A model generated the notes under the pieces. The model had not been told where the DNA came from, ran no database searches, and worked only from the letters and a program-made list of their open reading frames with translations. Source: JAZDOT01 sp043798355 (GTDB lineage Bacteria; Patescibacteriota; Gracilibacteria; Peribacterales; Peribacteraceae). Taken from it: a stretch of DNA of 22,987 nt. Numbering within the stretch: the first letter of the stretch is position 1; every line of letters begins with the position of its first letter. The translations under genes and the position numbers were made by a program. Location of the stretch: NCBI GenBank assembly GCA_043798355.1, contig JAZDOT010000020.1, forward strand, positions 1 through 22,987. Reading direction: 5' to 3'. Positions 1-7,441 of this stretch are shown piece by piece.

Positions 1-500
1 CACCCACCAGGCCAGCGACAGACCTGGTGCGCGGGGCGATTTTTGCCATCCTTGAGAATCTCGGCGGCGACTGGGAGCAGGTGCTGGACCTGTTTTCCGG
101 CAGCGGGGCGCTGGGTATCGAGGCGCTCAGCCGCGGGGCCGCGTGGGTGGACTTTGTTGAAAGGGAACCACGGTGTTGTGCTATAATCAAGAAGAATCTG
201 GAGAAGACAAAACTGGTATCGCAGGCACACGTCTATTGTTGCAGCGTGGCCAAGGCGCTTTCCTTTCTCGACAAGGAGTATAGTATCATACTGATCGACC
301 CGCCGTACGCCAACCCGAATATCGGCGACCTCCTGACCGAGCTAGCCGGTTCCAGGCTCGTCGGCGGTCGGACTACCGTAGTGGCCACCCATTCCCCGCA
401 CATGCCGCTGGGGGCGGCGTATGGCGCATTGCGCCTGGTCACTGAACACCGTCACGGCGATAGTTGCATCAATGTTTACCATAAGGAGGCCGTTTCGTGA
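1..500 (+). CDS. rsmD: 16S rRNA (guanine(966)-N2)-methyltransferase RsmD, 5'-truncated by window edge
   Basis: This is the C-terminal part of an RsmD-family methyltransferase, which uses S-adenosylmethionine to methylate G966 of 16S rRNA during small-subunit assembly. The open frame runs to the left edge. Read from base 3 it gives PTRPATDLVRGAIFAIL, matching the family's TRPTxDRVREALFNIL region, so the GTG at 27 is internal and the true start lies outside the window. The SAM-binding motif I is LDLFSGSGALGIEALSRGA (bases about 84-140), and the catalytic DPPY motif follows in LIDPPYANP (about 291-317). The stop TGA (498-500) overlaps the GTG start of coaD by four bases, so the two genes are probably translationally coupled. 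The fold and motifs are clear. The exact rRNA target is taken from the family. Confidence 0.92.
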   Translation, partial: PTRPATDLVRGAIFAILENLGGDWEQVLDLFSGSGALGIEALSRGAAWVDFVEREPRCCAIIKKNLEKTKLVSQAHVYCCSVAKALSFLDKEYSIILIDPPYANPNIGDLLTELAGSRLVGGRTTVVATHSPHMPLGAAYGALRLVTEHRHGDSCINVYHKEAVS

Positions 501-994
501 TCACCGCCATTTACCCGGGGTCCTTTGATCCCATAACCAACGGGCACCTGGACATCGCCACCCGTGCGGCGAGGCTGTTTGACAAGGTCATTATTGCCAT
601 CTACCAGACCCCCCGGAAACAGCTTATCTTCCCGGCCGAGGAGCGGGTCGAGCTGGCGCGCGGCGCGGTCGCCAGCCTGCCAAATGTTGAGGTGACATCG
701 TTCGGTGGTTTGCTCGTTGATTTTGCCCAAGGATTGAACGCCCAGGTCGTCGTCCGGGGCCTGCGTATGGGCGCCGATTTTGAGAATGAATTTGAGATGG
801 CCATGATGAACCGGAAGCTGAATCCCAATGTTGATCTGGTCTGCTTTATGGCCAGCCAGGAATACCAGTTCCTCAGCTCCAGCCTTCTCAAAGAGGTGGC
901 CTACCTGAACGGCAACATTGACGATATGGTGTCCCCGAAAGTTGCCGCAGCCCTGAAGAAGAAAGTGGCCATCCTTACCGGTACCCGTAAATAG
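497..994 (+). CDS. coaD: Phosphopantetheine adenylyltransferase CoaD
   Basis: CoaD transfers AMP from ATP to 4'-phosphopantetheine to give dephospho-CoA, the penultimate step of coenzyme A synthesis in the cytoplasm. The 165-residue product has the family's usual length. The nucleotidyltransferase signature PGSFDPITNGHLDI sits at residues 7-20, with the TNGH version of the (T/H)xGH motif. VVRGLRMGADFENEFEMAMMNRKL is in the middle, and a SSSLLKEVA segment corresponds to the C-terminal ISSTxVR motif. Translation starts at GTG 497, preceded by a strong AAGGAGG Shine-Dalgarno at 483-489. The gene overlaps the end of rsmD in the common rsmD-coaD arrangement, and a ferredoxin gene follows after 28 bases. 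A 174-codon antisense frame over the gene is a shadow. Confidence 0.97.
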   Translation: MITAIYPGSFDPITNGHLDIATRAARLFDKVIIAIYQTPRKQLIFPAEERVELARGAVASLPNVEVTSFGGLLVDFAQGLNAQVVVRGLRMGADFENEFEMAMMNRKLNPNVDLVCFMASQEYQFLSSSLLKEVAYLNGNIDDMVSPKVAAALKKKVAILTGTRK

Positions 995-1022
995 CGCCAA
1001 GATTTAGGAGGAGGGAAAACCA

Positions 1023-1286
1023 ATGGCCTATAAGATTACCGAGGAATGTATTAGCTGCGGAGCCTGCGAACCGGAGTGTCCGAACCATGCCATCAGCGAG
1101 GGTGACACCATCTACAAGATTGATCCCGCGAAGTGCACTGAGTGCGTGGGATCCCACGATTCATCCAAGTGCGCGGAGATCTGCCCGGTGGAGGCCTGCA
1201 AGCCCGACGAGAGCCGCAAAGAGACGAAGGAGCAGCTCCTAGCGAAGTGGAAGAAGCTCCATCCCGGCGAAACGCCGAAGACCTAA
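1023..1286 (+). CDS. 2[4Fe-4S] ferredoxin, Alvin-type
   Basis: This 87-residue ferredoxin is a small cytoplasmic electron carrier. The first cluster motif is C9-x2-C12-x2-C15-x3-C19-P. The second is C38-x2-C41-x8-C50-x3-C54-P, whose long x8 spacing plus a Lys/Glu-rich C-terminal extension (about residues 62-87) marks the Allochromatium (Alvin) type, usually of low redox potential. The ATG has a very strong AGGAGGAGG Shine-Dalgarno at 1006-1014. The rsmD-coaD-ferredoxin order and the sequence resemble Dehalococcoidia proteins as I remember them; this taxonomic hint is an inference. A strong terminator follows the gene, so these three genes probably form the end of one operon. The electron partner cannot be told from the sequence. 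Confidence 0.94.
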   Translation: MAYKITEECISCGACEPECPNHAISEGDTIYKIDPAKCTECVGSHDSSKCAEICPVEACKPDESRKETKEQLLAKWKKLHPGETPKT

Positions 1287-1305
1287 GATCAGTTCGACAG
1301 AGACC

Positions 1306-1345
1306 AGTCTCCCCCTTCATTGGACGGAGGGGGAGACTTATTTTA
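1306..1345 (+). terminator. Rho-independent terminator after the ferredoxin gene
   Basis: A perfect 10-bp stem (AGTCTCCCCC at 1306-1315 with its complement at 1329-1338) has a 13-base loop and a TTATTTTA tail. It lies 20 bases after the ferredoxin stop on the + strand and closes the rsmD-coaD-ferredoxin unit. The opposite flank has no T-run, so it is not clearly bidirectional. Confidence 0.9.
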
Positions 1346-1407
1346 TGACCCAAAGTAGTCAGGCGACAGCCATCAACCGAAGGGTTAGCCACGCCGGAGA
1401 TTATCCC

Positions 1408-2643
1408 CTATCCGTAATGTAGCGCAGTGATCGGGTCAAGCCGCGCCGCGCGCATGGCCGGGTAGACGCCGGATGCCAACCCGATCATGACCGACACGGA
1501 GAGGGCCAGCAGCACAATCTGGGGCGAGACCACCGTGTGCAGCCCGATGCCGCCGAGATTGACACTTGACACCCCGAGCGACGCCATCCAGCCTCCCACG
1601 ATGCCGATAGCGCCCCCGGTCAGGCTGATGGTGGCCGCCTCGAAAAGGAATTGCAGCAGGATATCCCGCCTTCGAGCGCCGACGGCCTTACGGATGCCGA
1701 TCTCGCGCGTGCGCTCGGTGACGGAGACCAGCATGATATTCATCACGCCGATGCCTCCCACGAGGAGGGAAATCGCCGCGATGCCGCCGAGGAGGAGGGT
1801 GAAGACCTGCGTCACCTGATTGAGCGTCTCGACGGCATCGGCCTGATTGAGAACCGTGAAATCCTGCTTGCTCGCATCCGTGATGCCGTGGGCGTTCAGG
1901 AGGACTGCCGTGATTTCCTGCTGGATCTGCTCCATGGCAGTCGCATCCGTGACGGAGACGTTGATCGTGCTCACGACGTCCTTTCCCGTGATGCGTTGCT
2001 GCATGGTAGAGAGGGGGATCACGATCATGTCGTCCTGATTCTGGAAGCCCTGCTGTCCTTTGGACTGGAGGATGCCGATGACCGTGAAGATCGTCCCCTG
2101 GATCCGGACGTCCTGTCCGAGAGGGGCGGGATCGTTCGGGAAGAGGTTCGCTGCCGTCTGCGTTCCCAGCACCGCCACTTTCGCGATCTGCGTGACGTCG
2201 TCTGCCGTGATGAAGTTTCCGATGGAAACTGGGGCGTTGCGGACCGTTGTGTAGTCCGGTGTGGTTCCGACGATGGATGTATTGGCATTCTGGCTGCCGG
2301 CGATGACCTGTGAGCGGGAACGCAGCTCGGGCGCGATGCCACTCAGTCCAGAAACGAATTCTTGAATCGCATGCACATCGTCTTCGCTGAGCGTCGTCGC
2401 CGTTTGTCCGCCTCCTGCCGAGCGGACATTCGTCTGGTTCGGTCCCCCGGGAGAGACGCTCAGGAGGTTCGTTCCGAGACTCTCTATGCGCGACGTAACA
2501 CTGCGCTGTGCGCCTTGCCCGATGGCAACCATGAGGACAACGGACAGCACGCCGATGATGATGCCGAGCATCGTGAGCGAGGAACGCATCTTGTTGCTGC
2601 CGATTGCCCCGAGGGCATTCATGATGTTCTCGAGGATATTCAT
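1408..2643 (-). CDS. MacB-type ABC transporter permease (FtsX-like domain)
   Basis: This is the membrane subunit of a MacAB-type exporter, a mechanotransmission ABC transporter, 411 residues long. The N-terminus MNILENIMNALGAIGSNKMR leads into transmembrane helix 1 (about 20-43). A MacB periplasmic-core domain follows (about 44-275). Three C-terminal FtsX helices (about 280-305, 325-360 and 375-400) contain the conserved GGIGVMNIMLVSVTERTREIGIRKA signature region, and the C-terminus is the typical PAxRAARLDPITALHYG. Its start overlaps the ATPase stop by four bases (ATGA), so the genes are coupled. Being last in the adaptor-ATPase-permease operon supports a role in export or in removing peptides or drugs from the envelope. 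The substrate is unknown. Long antisense frames here are shadows of a GC-rich gene. Confidence 0.94.
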   Translation of the reverse strand: MNILENIMNALGAIGSNKMRSSLTMLGIIIGVLSVVLMVAIGQGAQRSVTSRIESLGTNLLSVSPGGPNQTNVRSAGGGQTATTLSEDDVHAIQEFVSGLSGIAPELRSRSQVIAGSQNANTSIVGTTPDYTTVRNAPVSIGNFITADDVTQIAKVAVLGTQTAANLFPNDPAPLGQDVRIQGTIFTVIGILQSKGQQGFQNQDDMIVIPLSTMQQRITGKDVVSTINVSVTDATAMEQIQQEITAVLLNAHGITDASKQDFTVLNQADAVETLNQVTQVFTLLLGGIAAISLLVGGIGVMNIMLVSVTERTREIGIRKAVGARRRDILLQFLFEAATISLTGGAIGIVGGWMASLGVSSVNLGGIGLHTVVSPQIVLLALSVSVMIGLASGVYPAMRAARLDPITALHYG

Positions 2644-3311
2644 TGCGCAGTGGGGACAATCAATCCGTCTTCGATCCGGATGGTCCGGTGTGCGAACGCC
2701 GCAACACGCGGCTCGTGCGTGACCATGACGATCGTTTTGCCGTGCTTGTTGAGCGTCGTGAGGATGTCCATGATTTCATGCCCGGTCTGCGTATCCAGCG
2801 CTCCCGTCGGTTCGTCGGCGAGGATGATGGCGGGATCCGTGACGAGTGCCCGGGCTATCGCAACGCGCTGCTGCTGCCCGCCGGAGAGTTCGCTGGGGTT
2901 ATGGGAAAGGCGTTCGGTGAGACCGACGATATGCAACGCCTCCCGTGCCCGCTCTTCGGATGTGTGACGTGAAACGCCCTGATAGAGGAGCGGCTGCATC
3001 ACCTGTCGCAGCGCGTCCATGCGGGGGAGGAGGTTGAACTGCTGGAACACGAATCCGATGCGCTTGCTTCGGACGTCCGCCTGCGCATTTTCGGTGAGGT
3101 CGGCGACCTCGTGTTCTTCGAGGAGGTAAGAGCCGGAGCTCGGCATATCGAGGAGACCGATGATGTTCATGAGCGTGGACTTCCCCGATCCCGATGGGCC
3201 CATGATGGCGACGAATTCCCCTGCAGCGATCATGAGGGAGATGCCCTTGAGGACGACGAGCTCCTCGTGTCCGAGCGGATACGCCTTCATGATGTTCGCA
3301 ATGCGGATCAT
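2640..3311 (-). CDS. ABC transporter ATP-binding protein, MacB/LolD family
   Basis: This 223-residue ATPase drives the MacAB-type exporter. Starting at ATG 3309-3311 (MIRIANIMKAYPLG), Walker A GPSGSGKST is at 38-46, the Q-loop FVFQQFNLLP at 87-96, the signature LSGGQQQRVAIARAL at 142-156, Walker B IILADEPTGALD at 162-173, and the H-loop His in VTHEP at 199. All catalytic residues are intact and the length is normal for the family. The frame stays open upstream to 3380, but those codons overlap the adaptor gene and do not resemble the family, so I chose the internal start, four bases after the adaptor stop. The 3' end overlaps the permease start (ATGA). No Shine-Dalgarno is visible, so translation is probably coupled. 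Confidence 0.95.
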   Translation of the reverse strand: MIRIANIMKAYPLGHEELVVLKGISLMIAAGEFVAIMGPSGSGKSTLMNIIGLLDMPSSGSYLLEEHEVADLTENAQADVRSKRIGFVFQQFNLLPRMDALRQVMQPLLYQGVSRHTSEERAREALHIVGLTERLSHNPSELSGGQQQRVAIARALVTDPAIILADEPTGALDTQTGHEIMDILTTLNKHGKTIVMVTHEPRVAAFAHRTIRIEDGLIVPTAQ

Positions 3312-3315
3312 AGGA

Positions 3316-5340
3316 TCAGTGGCCGTCGGGGGGTCGCCCTCCGCCGCCTCCTCCCAAGCGGAAGATCTGGCCGGCAGCATTGGCGTTCGCGGTGCTGCTG
3401 CTTGCCGCGGAGAGATTCACGGCAAGGATGCTGTCCCCCTCCGCGATGCCCGAGAGGATTTCGGTGTAGCGCCCGTCCGTCATTCCCGTCTCCACCGTCA
3501 CGGTTTCCCCGGTTGTTTTCTGCACGGTTGCCGTTCCCTTCGCTCTGCTGATGGCAAGAGACGGGACAGCGAGGACGTCCGCTCTCTTCGCCGTTTCCAC
3601 CGTCACCGTTGCGGTCATGCCGGAGAGGATGGTGAGATCTTTCGGTGTGGGAAGGCGGACATCGACATTGTAGGAGACGACGCCGGACTGGATGACCGGA
3701 GTCGCGTTGATATCGTCGATCGTTCCGTCAAACACTTCGCCGGGGAGTGCGTCGAGTGCGATCGAAGCGTCCATGCCTTTCTTCACGCGTACGACATCGG
3801 TCTGATCCAGCGGGATCGTGATGAGCAGATACTCGGGGTTTTCCAGCGTGAGGATCTTCGCCTCACCCGTGTCGAGCAGGTTGTCGCCGACTTTGTAGTC
3901 CATGCGCCGGATGACGCCGTCGAAGGGGGCGACGAGGCGGTAGTCTTCGAGCGTTTTCTTCGTCTTCCCGAGCGCTGCGGACTTCTGCCCGATATCATTC
4001 TGTTTCAGCTGGATCTGGATTTGGGTGCTCATGGTTGTGGAATCCAGACTGGCTTTCTTCGCCTGCGTGTCTTCCTGCGCCGCCGCCGCCAAAGCCGCCT
4101 GCTCTTCGAGGTCGGATGGGGTTTGTGACTGCAGGACGCGGAGATCGTCCTCTGCGAGCGTGAGGGCATTCTCCGCATTGGTGACCGCATCCTGCTTCTG
4201 CTGCAGCAGAACACTCGGGATGCCGCCGTCCGATGAGAGGGCGGAGAGATTGGCCTGTGCCGTATCCACGGCGCTGATGAGACTGGCCGCAGTCGCACGG
4301 TTCGCGCTTGCTTCCGATCGGAGAGAAGAGAGATCACTGGCCGTGAAATCCGTCGTGCCCGTTGACGCTCCCTGCAGGAGATTGTACGTGCTCTCCCCGA
4401 GGGCGTGGATCGCCGTTGTCGCCGTCTTCGCATCGGTGAGGGCCGCAAGGAGGACGGCCGGATCCTTCTCGATTGCGAGAGATGATCCGTACCGGTCGCG
4501 CAGAGCATTTGCAGCCCGTACGGAGTCGACGTACGCCCACTCCACGGTCGTTCGCAGGTTCGGGTCGCGGAACAAAAGGGGATCCACCTCAAGGGCGAAG
4601 TCTCCCTGTACCGGACGCGCCGAAGCGTCGCGGGTGAGGATACTGTAGAAAGAGTCGAGGAGCTTTTCGGTATCGGTGAGGATGCCCTGTACGGTCATTC
4701 CGATTGACTGGAGTTCCGTCGTCTGCGTCTTCGTCAGATCGCTCTTTGCCTGCGCGAGCGCGGAACGCTCCTCTTCAACCGTCCGCTTCGCAGCTTCCAG
4801 ATCCGCCGGAAGTTTCTCGCGGGCGATTGCGAGATTGTTATTGGCCTGCACGAATTGCCGCTCGGCTTCTCGTGCCACATTCTGGGCATTGATGATCTGC
4901 TGATTCTTGTCGGCGTTCAGTTGTTTCAATTGGAGCGCGCTCGCCGCGATGGCCAGCTCGGCCGTCCGGATGTCAGCTCTGATCGTAGACTGGTCCAGCT
5001 CGGCGATGATGTCGCCCTTTTTTACGTTGTCCCCCTCCTGGAAGTTCACTTTCGTGATGGTCCCTTTCTGATTGAAACGCAGATCCTGTTCGCTGGCGAA
5101 CGTGACCGTTCCCACGGCCTTCACGTTCTCGACGAGGGTGCGCTTCGCGACAGTGTATGCCGTCGTCGAAGTGGTTCCTGTGGAAGCGGTGCCTTGGGTA
5201 TAGACGAGGTACGTCCCGCCTGCGAGAAGGATGAGCGTGAGACCGGTGACGTAATTCCCGAGCGAGATTTTTTGCAAGCTCATGCGGACTCTCTCAGGGA
5301 AGCGGCCATAGAAGGAGATCAGGAATGCGGGAAGAGGCAT
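3316..5340 (-). CDS. HlyD/MacA-type membrane-fusion (periplasmic adaptor) protein with long helical insert
   Basis: This is the adaptor of the efflux operon, 674 residues from ATG 5340. Another ATG at 5283 (MSLQKISLGNYVTG) begins just before the transmembrane anchor and could be the true start. One helix (about 32-48) anchors it, with the rest outside. The first barrel/lipoyl half is about 62-118 (VGTVTFASEQDLRFNQKGTITKV, then GDNVKKGDIIAELD). Coiled-coil arms cover about 120-210 and 375-465. The second lipoyl half begins at RLVAPFDGVIRRMDYKVGD (468-486), followed by beta-barrel and membrane-proximal domains and a Gly-rich tail. MacA proteins are usually about 370-400 residues. Much of the excess is an Ala/Ser/Leu-rich helical insert at about 210-375 between the coiled-coil arms. 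It is first in the operon and is probably controlled by the divergent two-component system. Confidence 0.9.
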   Translation of the reverse strand: MPLPAFLISFYGRFPERVRMSLQKISLGNYVTGLTLILLAGGTYLVYTQGTASTGTTSTTAYTVAKRTLVENVKAVGTVTFASEQDLRFNQKGTITKVNFQEGDNVKKGDIIAELDQSTIRADIRTAELAIAASALQLKQLNADKNQQIINAQNVAREAERQFVQANNNLAIAREKLPADLEAAKRTVEEERSALAQAKSDLTKTQTTELQSIGMTVQGILTDTEKLLDSFYSILTRDASARPVQGDFALEVDPLLFRDPNLRTTVEWAYVDSVRAANALRDRYGSSLAIEKDPAVLLAALTDAKTATTAIHALGESTYNLLQGASTGTTDFTASDLSSLRSEASANRATAASLISAVDTAQANLSALSSDGGIPSVLLQQKQDAVTNAENALTLAEDDLRVLQSQTPSDLEEQAALAAAAQEDTQAKKASLDSTTMSTQIQIQLKQNDIGQKSAALGKTKKTLEDYRLVAPFDGVIRRMDYKVGDNLLDTGEAKILTLENPEYLLITIPLDQTDVVRVKKGMDASIALDALPGEVFDGTIDDINATPVIQSGVVSYNVDVRLPTPKDLTILSGMTATVTVETAKRADVLAVPSLAISRAKGTATVQKTTGETVTVETGMTDGRYTEILSGIAEGDSILAVNLSAASSSTANANAAGQIFRLGGGGGGRPPDGH

Positions 5341-5385
5341 GGTGTCTTCAGGGTGGAATTATTGGAAAACGGGAGCAGGGACGAC

Positions 5386-5418
5386 ATCCTACTGCTGCGA
5401 TATTAAGACGGGATTAAG
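5386..5418 (-). promoter_or_regulatory. Predicted promoter and tandem operator for the efflux operon
   Basis: On the - strand two CTTAAT half-sites with an 11-bp period (+ strand ATTAAG at 5402-5407 and 5413-5418) lie 10 bp before a -10-like TAGGAT (- strand, 5386-5391). Direct repeats with an 11-bp period overlapping the -35 position are typical of OmpR/PhoB-family activator sites. The layout mirrors the site in front of the response-regulator gene. Assignment to this regulator is inferred. Confidence 0.55.
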
Positions 5419-5456
5419 AAAGCAAAGAGGTCTCATTTCCCCCTTTCTCCTTATTT

Positions 5457-5490
5457 CTTAATGTCATCTTAATCTCTTCTGTCCTATACT
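5457..5490 (+). promoter_or_regulatory. Predicted promoter and tandem operator for the two-component operon
   Basis: Two CTTAAT half-sites (5457-5462 and 5468-5473, period 11 bp, N5 spacer) are followed after 11 bp by TATACT (5485-5490), a good -10. No consensus -35 is present, which fits activation by a regulator bound over that region. A transcript starting about 7 bases after the -10 would have a short leader of about 20 bases, without a Shine-Dalgarno, before ATG 5517. This suggests autoregulation. Confidence 0.6.
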
Positions 5491-5516
5491 TGCACTCTCT
5501 TTCCATTTGTTGATCG

Positions 5517-6185
5517 ATGCACATCCTCCTCATCGAAGATCAGGAGAAGTTGGCCGAGAATGTCCAGCAGTACCTTTTGCTCGAGCACTATGCCGTCACG
5601 GTCGCGCACGACGGCAAAGAGGGGTTCGAGAAAGCCATGACGCAGGAGGTCGACCTCCTCATCCTCGACATCAACCTCCCCGGCATGGACGGCTACGTGA
5701 TTTGCCAGATGCTGCGGGATCACAAGAAAACCATGCCCATCCTCATGCTGACGGCGCGGGCCCGGCAGCAGGAGATCGTTCACGGACTCAATCTCGGGGC
5801 AGATGACTACCTGACGAAACCTTTCGATCTCACTGAACTTCTCGCGCGGGTGAAGGCGCTCCTGCGTCGTCGTTCCGTGGAGAAGAACCCTGTCCTCGCA
5901 ACGAAGGACATTTCTCTCGATACGAACAGGCATGAAGTGCGCAAGAAAGGCATGAAGATTTCGCTCTCGCCCAAGGAGTACGGTCTCCTGGAGTACCTTC
6001 TCAGGAACAAGGGGGTTGCGCAGGACCGGCCGCGCATCCTCGAACACGTCTGGGGCGGGCGGGATGATCTGATGTTCTCGCAAACGGTGGATGTACACAT
6101 TGCTTTCCTTCGGCGTAAACTCGGCAAGAACGTCATCGAGACCGTTCCGGGCAAAGGGTATCTCGTCCCGTCAGAGGAATCATGA
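5517..6185 (+). CDS. OmpR/PhoB-family response regulator
   Basis: This 222-residue cytoplasmic transcription factor has an N-terminal receiver (1-118) and a C-terminal winged-helix DNA-binding domain (about 127-220). The receiver has the acidic pocket E7/D8, phospho-acceptor D51 in LLILDINLPGMDG, the conserved Thr at 79 in LMLTAR, and K101 in DDYLTKPFD. The effector domain carries the usual SLSPKEYGLLEYLLRN and TVDVHIAFLRRKLG segments and ends in a GKGYLVP wing. All catalytic positions are present. Its stop overlaps the histidine-kinase start (ATGA at 6182-6185). The divergent efflux operon and the mirrored 11-bp-period repeats make both operons likely targets. The stimulus is unknown; cell-envelope stress or antimicrobial peptides are plausible by analogy only. 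Confidence 0.97.
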   Translation: MHILLIEDQEKLAENVQQYLLLEHYAVTVAHDGKEGFEKAMTQEVDLLILDINLPGMDGYVICQMLRDHKKTMPILMLTARARQQEIVHGLNLGADDYLTKPFDLTELLARVKALLRRRSVEKNPVLATKDISLDTNRHEVRKKGMKISLSPKEYGLLEYLLRNKGVAQDRPRILEHVWGGRDDLMFSQTVDVHIAFLRRKLGKNVIETVPGKGYLVPSEES

Positions 6186-7441
6186 GAGCACATGCCACCA
6201 GTCTCCGGCGGGCCAGTGTCACGATTGCGTTGCAGTTCACTGCATTCGTTTTTGTTCTGCTCCTCATCAATGGGACGGTCTTCCTCGCGATCGATCTTGG
6301 CAATGTGAGTCGTCAATCCTCTCAGCGTCTGCAGGAGATGGCTCATACGATCGCTCTCCAGGCAGGGTCCGGCGCGGAAATCCTGTTGGAAGTTCCTTCC
6401 CCTCCACCTCGGCCGCCCAAGGATGACGAGAATCCTCACACCGAAGATGATGTTCCTCCTCCAAGGAGATTCCCTCCCATGCGTGACCGTATACGCATCG
6501 TCGATTCCGGCGGGACGACCGTTGCCGGGGGGAGCCTTTTCACGCAGATTCCGTTTGCTCCCCGCGAAGGGGTGTCTTCCCTCATATTGGATGATGAGGA
6601 TTACACCATGGTGACCGAAGCTATTCGTACGGACGGGAATATCACAGGATACGTGCAGGTGATCGGGCTGAATCGCTTCCAGAGTGAGGAGCTTCCGGTG
6701 CGCATCCTCCTCTATCTTTTCGTGAGTGTCGCCATTTCCATCCTCACCTTCTTCGTGGGGCTCCTCTTCGCGCGCCGCAGTCTCCGTCCCGCCGAGCAGA
6801 TGATGCAGCGTCTCAGCCAATTCACGCAGGACGCCAGTCATGAATTGCGCACGCCCCTTGCCGTCATGCAGTCCTCCATCGATCTGGCGCTGAAATCCGG
6901 CAAGCACCGGGAGGGGCTCCTTTCAGCGAAAGAGGATCTCGTGCAGGCGTCCGTTCTCGTGAAACGTCTCCTCGAGCTGACGCGGCTGGATGAATTCGCC
7001 ATCACTCCCGTTCTTCTGGATCTCTCCGTGCTCACCGGAGAAATCGTCGAGCGGCACCGGATGCTTGCGCAGGAGAAGCGCGTCACCATTCGTTCCATGA
7101 TTGAGGGGAAGGTGATGGTCGAAGGCGACGGAGCGCTCCTGCGGCAGCTCGTCGGCAATCTCCTCTCGAATGCCATCAAGTACTCGAAACCGACGGGCGG
7201 CGAGATCACGGTGACGCTCACGCGAGAATTCCTCTCGGTGCGTGATACCGGCATCGGCATTCCCGGGGGATCTCTCCCGCGCATTTTCGACCGCTTCTAT
7301 CAGGCGGATCATTCCCGCTCGCGGGGGGGCTTCGGTCTCGGCCTCGCGCTCGTGAAACGCATCGCGGAGCTCCATGGCTGGACGCTCTCGGTCGAGAGTA
7401 CGGAGGGGGAGGGGACGGTGTTTACGGTGAAGATGGGGTGA
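6182..7441 (+). CDS. Membrane sensor histidine kinase
   Basis: This 419-residue HisKA/HATPase_c kinase is the partner of the preceding response regulator. Transmembrane helix 1 (about 14-37) and helix 2 (about 173-196) flank an extracytoplasmic sensor of about 135 residues with a strikingly Pro/Asp/Glu-rich stretch at 70-100. No HAMP domain is evident: only about 12 residues separate helix 2 from the dimerisation helix. The H-box DASHELRTPLAV places the phosphorylated His at 220. The N-box is NLLSNAIKY (326-334), G1 is DTGIGI (355-360), the F-box is FDRFYQ (369-374) and G2 is GGFGLGLAL (382-390), so the kinase looks active. An AGAGGA lies just before the ATG and the start overlaps the regulator stop. 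The 3' end overlaps the convergent glycosyltransferase gene by 20 bases. Confidence 0.96.
   Translation: MRAHATSLRRASVTIALQFTAFVFVLLLINGTVFLAIDLGNVSRQSSQRLQEMAHTIALQAGSGAEILLEVPSPPPRPPKDDENPHTEDDVPPPRRFPPMRDRIRIVDSGGTTVAGGSLFTQIPFAPREGVSSLILDDEDYTMVTEAIRTDGNITGYVQVIGLNRFQSEELPVRILLYLFVSVAISILTFFVGLLFARRSLRPAEQMMQRLSQFTQDASHELRTPLAVMQSSIDLALKSGKHREGLLSAKEDLVQASVLVKRLLELTRLDEFAITPVLLDLSVLTGEIVERHRMLAQEKRVTIRSMIEGKVMVEGDGALLRQLVGNLLSNAIKYSKPTGGEITVTLTREFLSVRDTGIGIPGGSLPRIFDRFYQADHSRSRGGFGLGLALVKRIAELHGWTLSVESTEGEGTVFTVKMG

Noticed and set aside
476..1000. 174-codon frame antisense to coaD
   Set aside because: It is the shadow of a confidently identified gene in GC-rich DNA.
1688..2659. 323-codon - strand frame within the permease gene
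   Set aside because: It is an alternative frame of the MacB-type permease with low-complexity Arg/His/Pro content.
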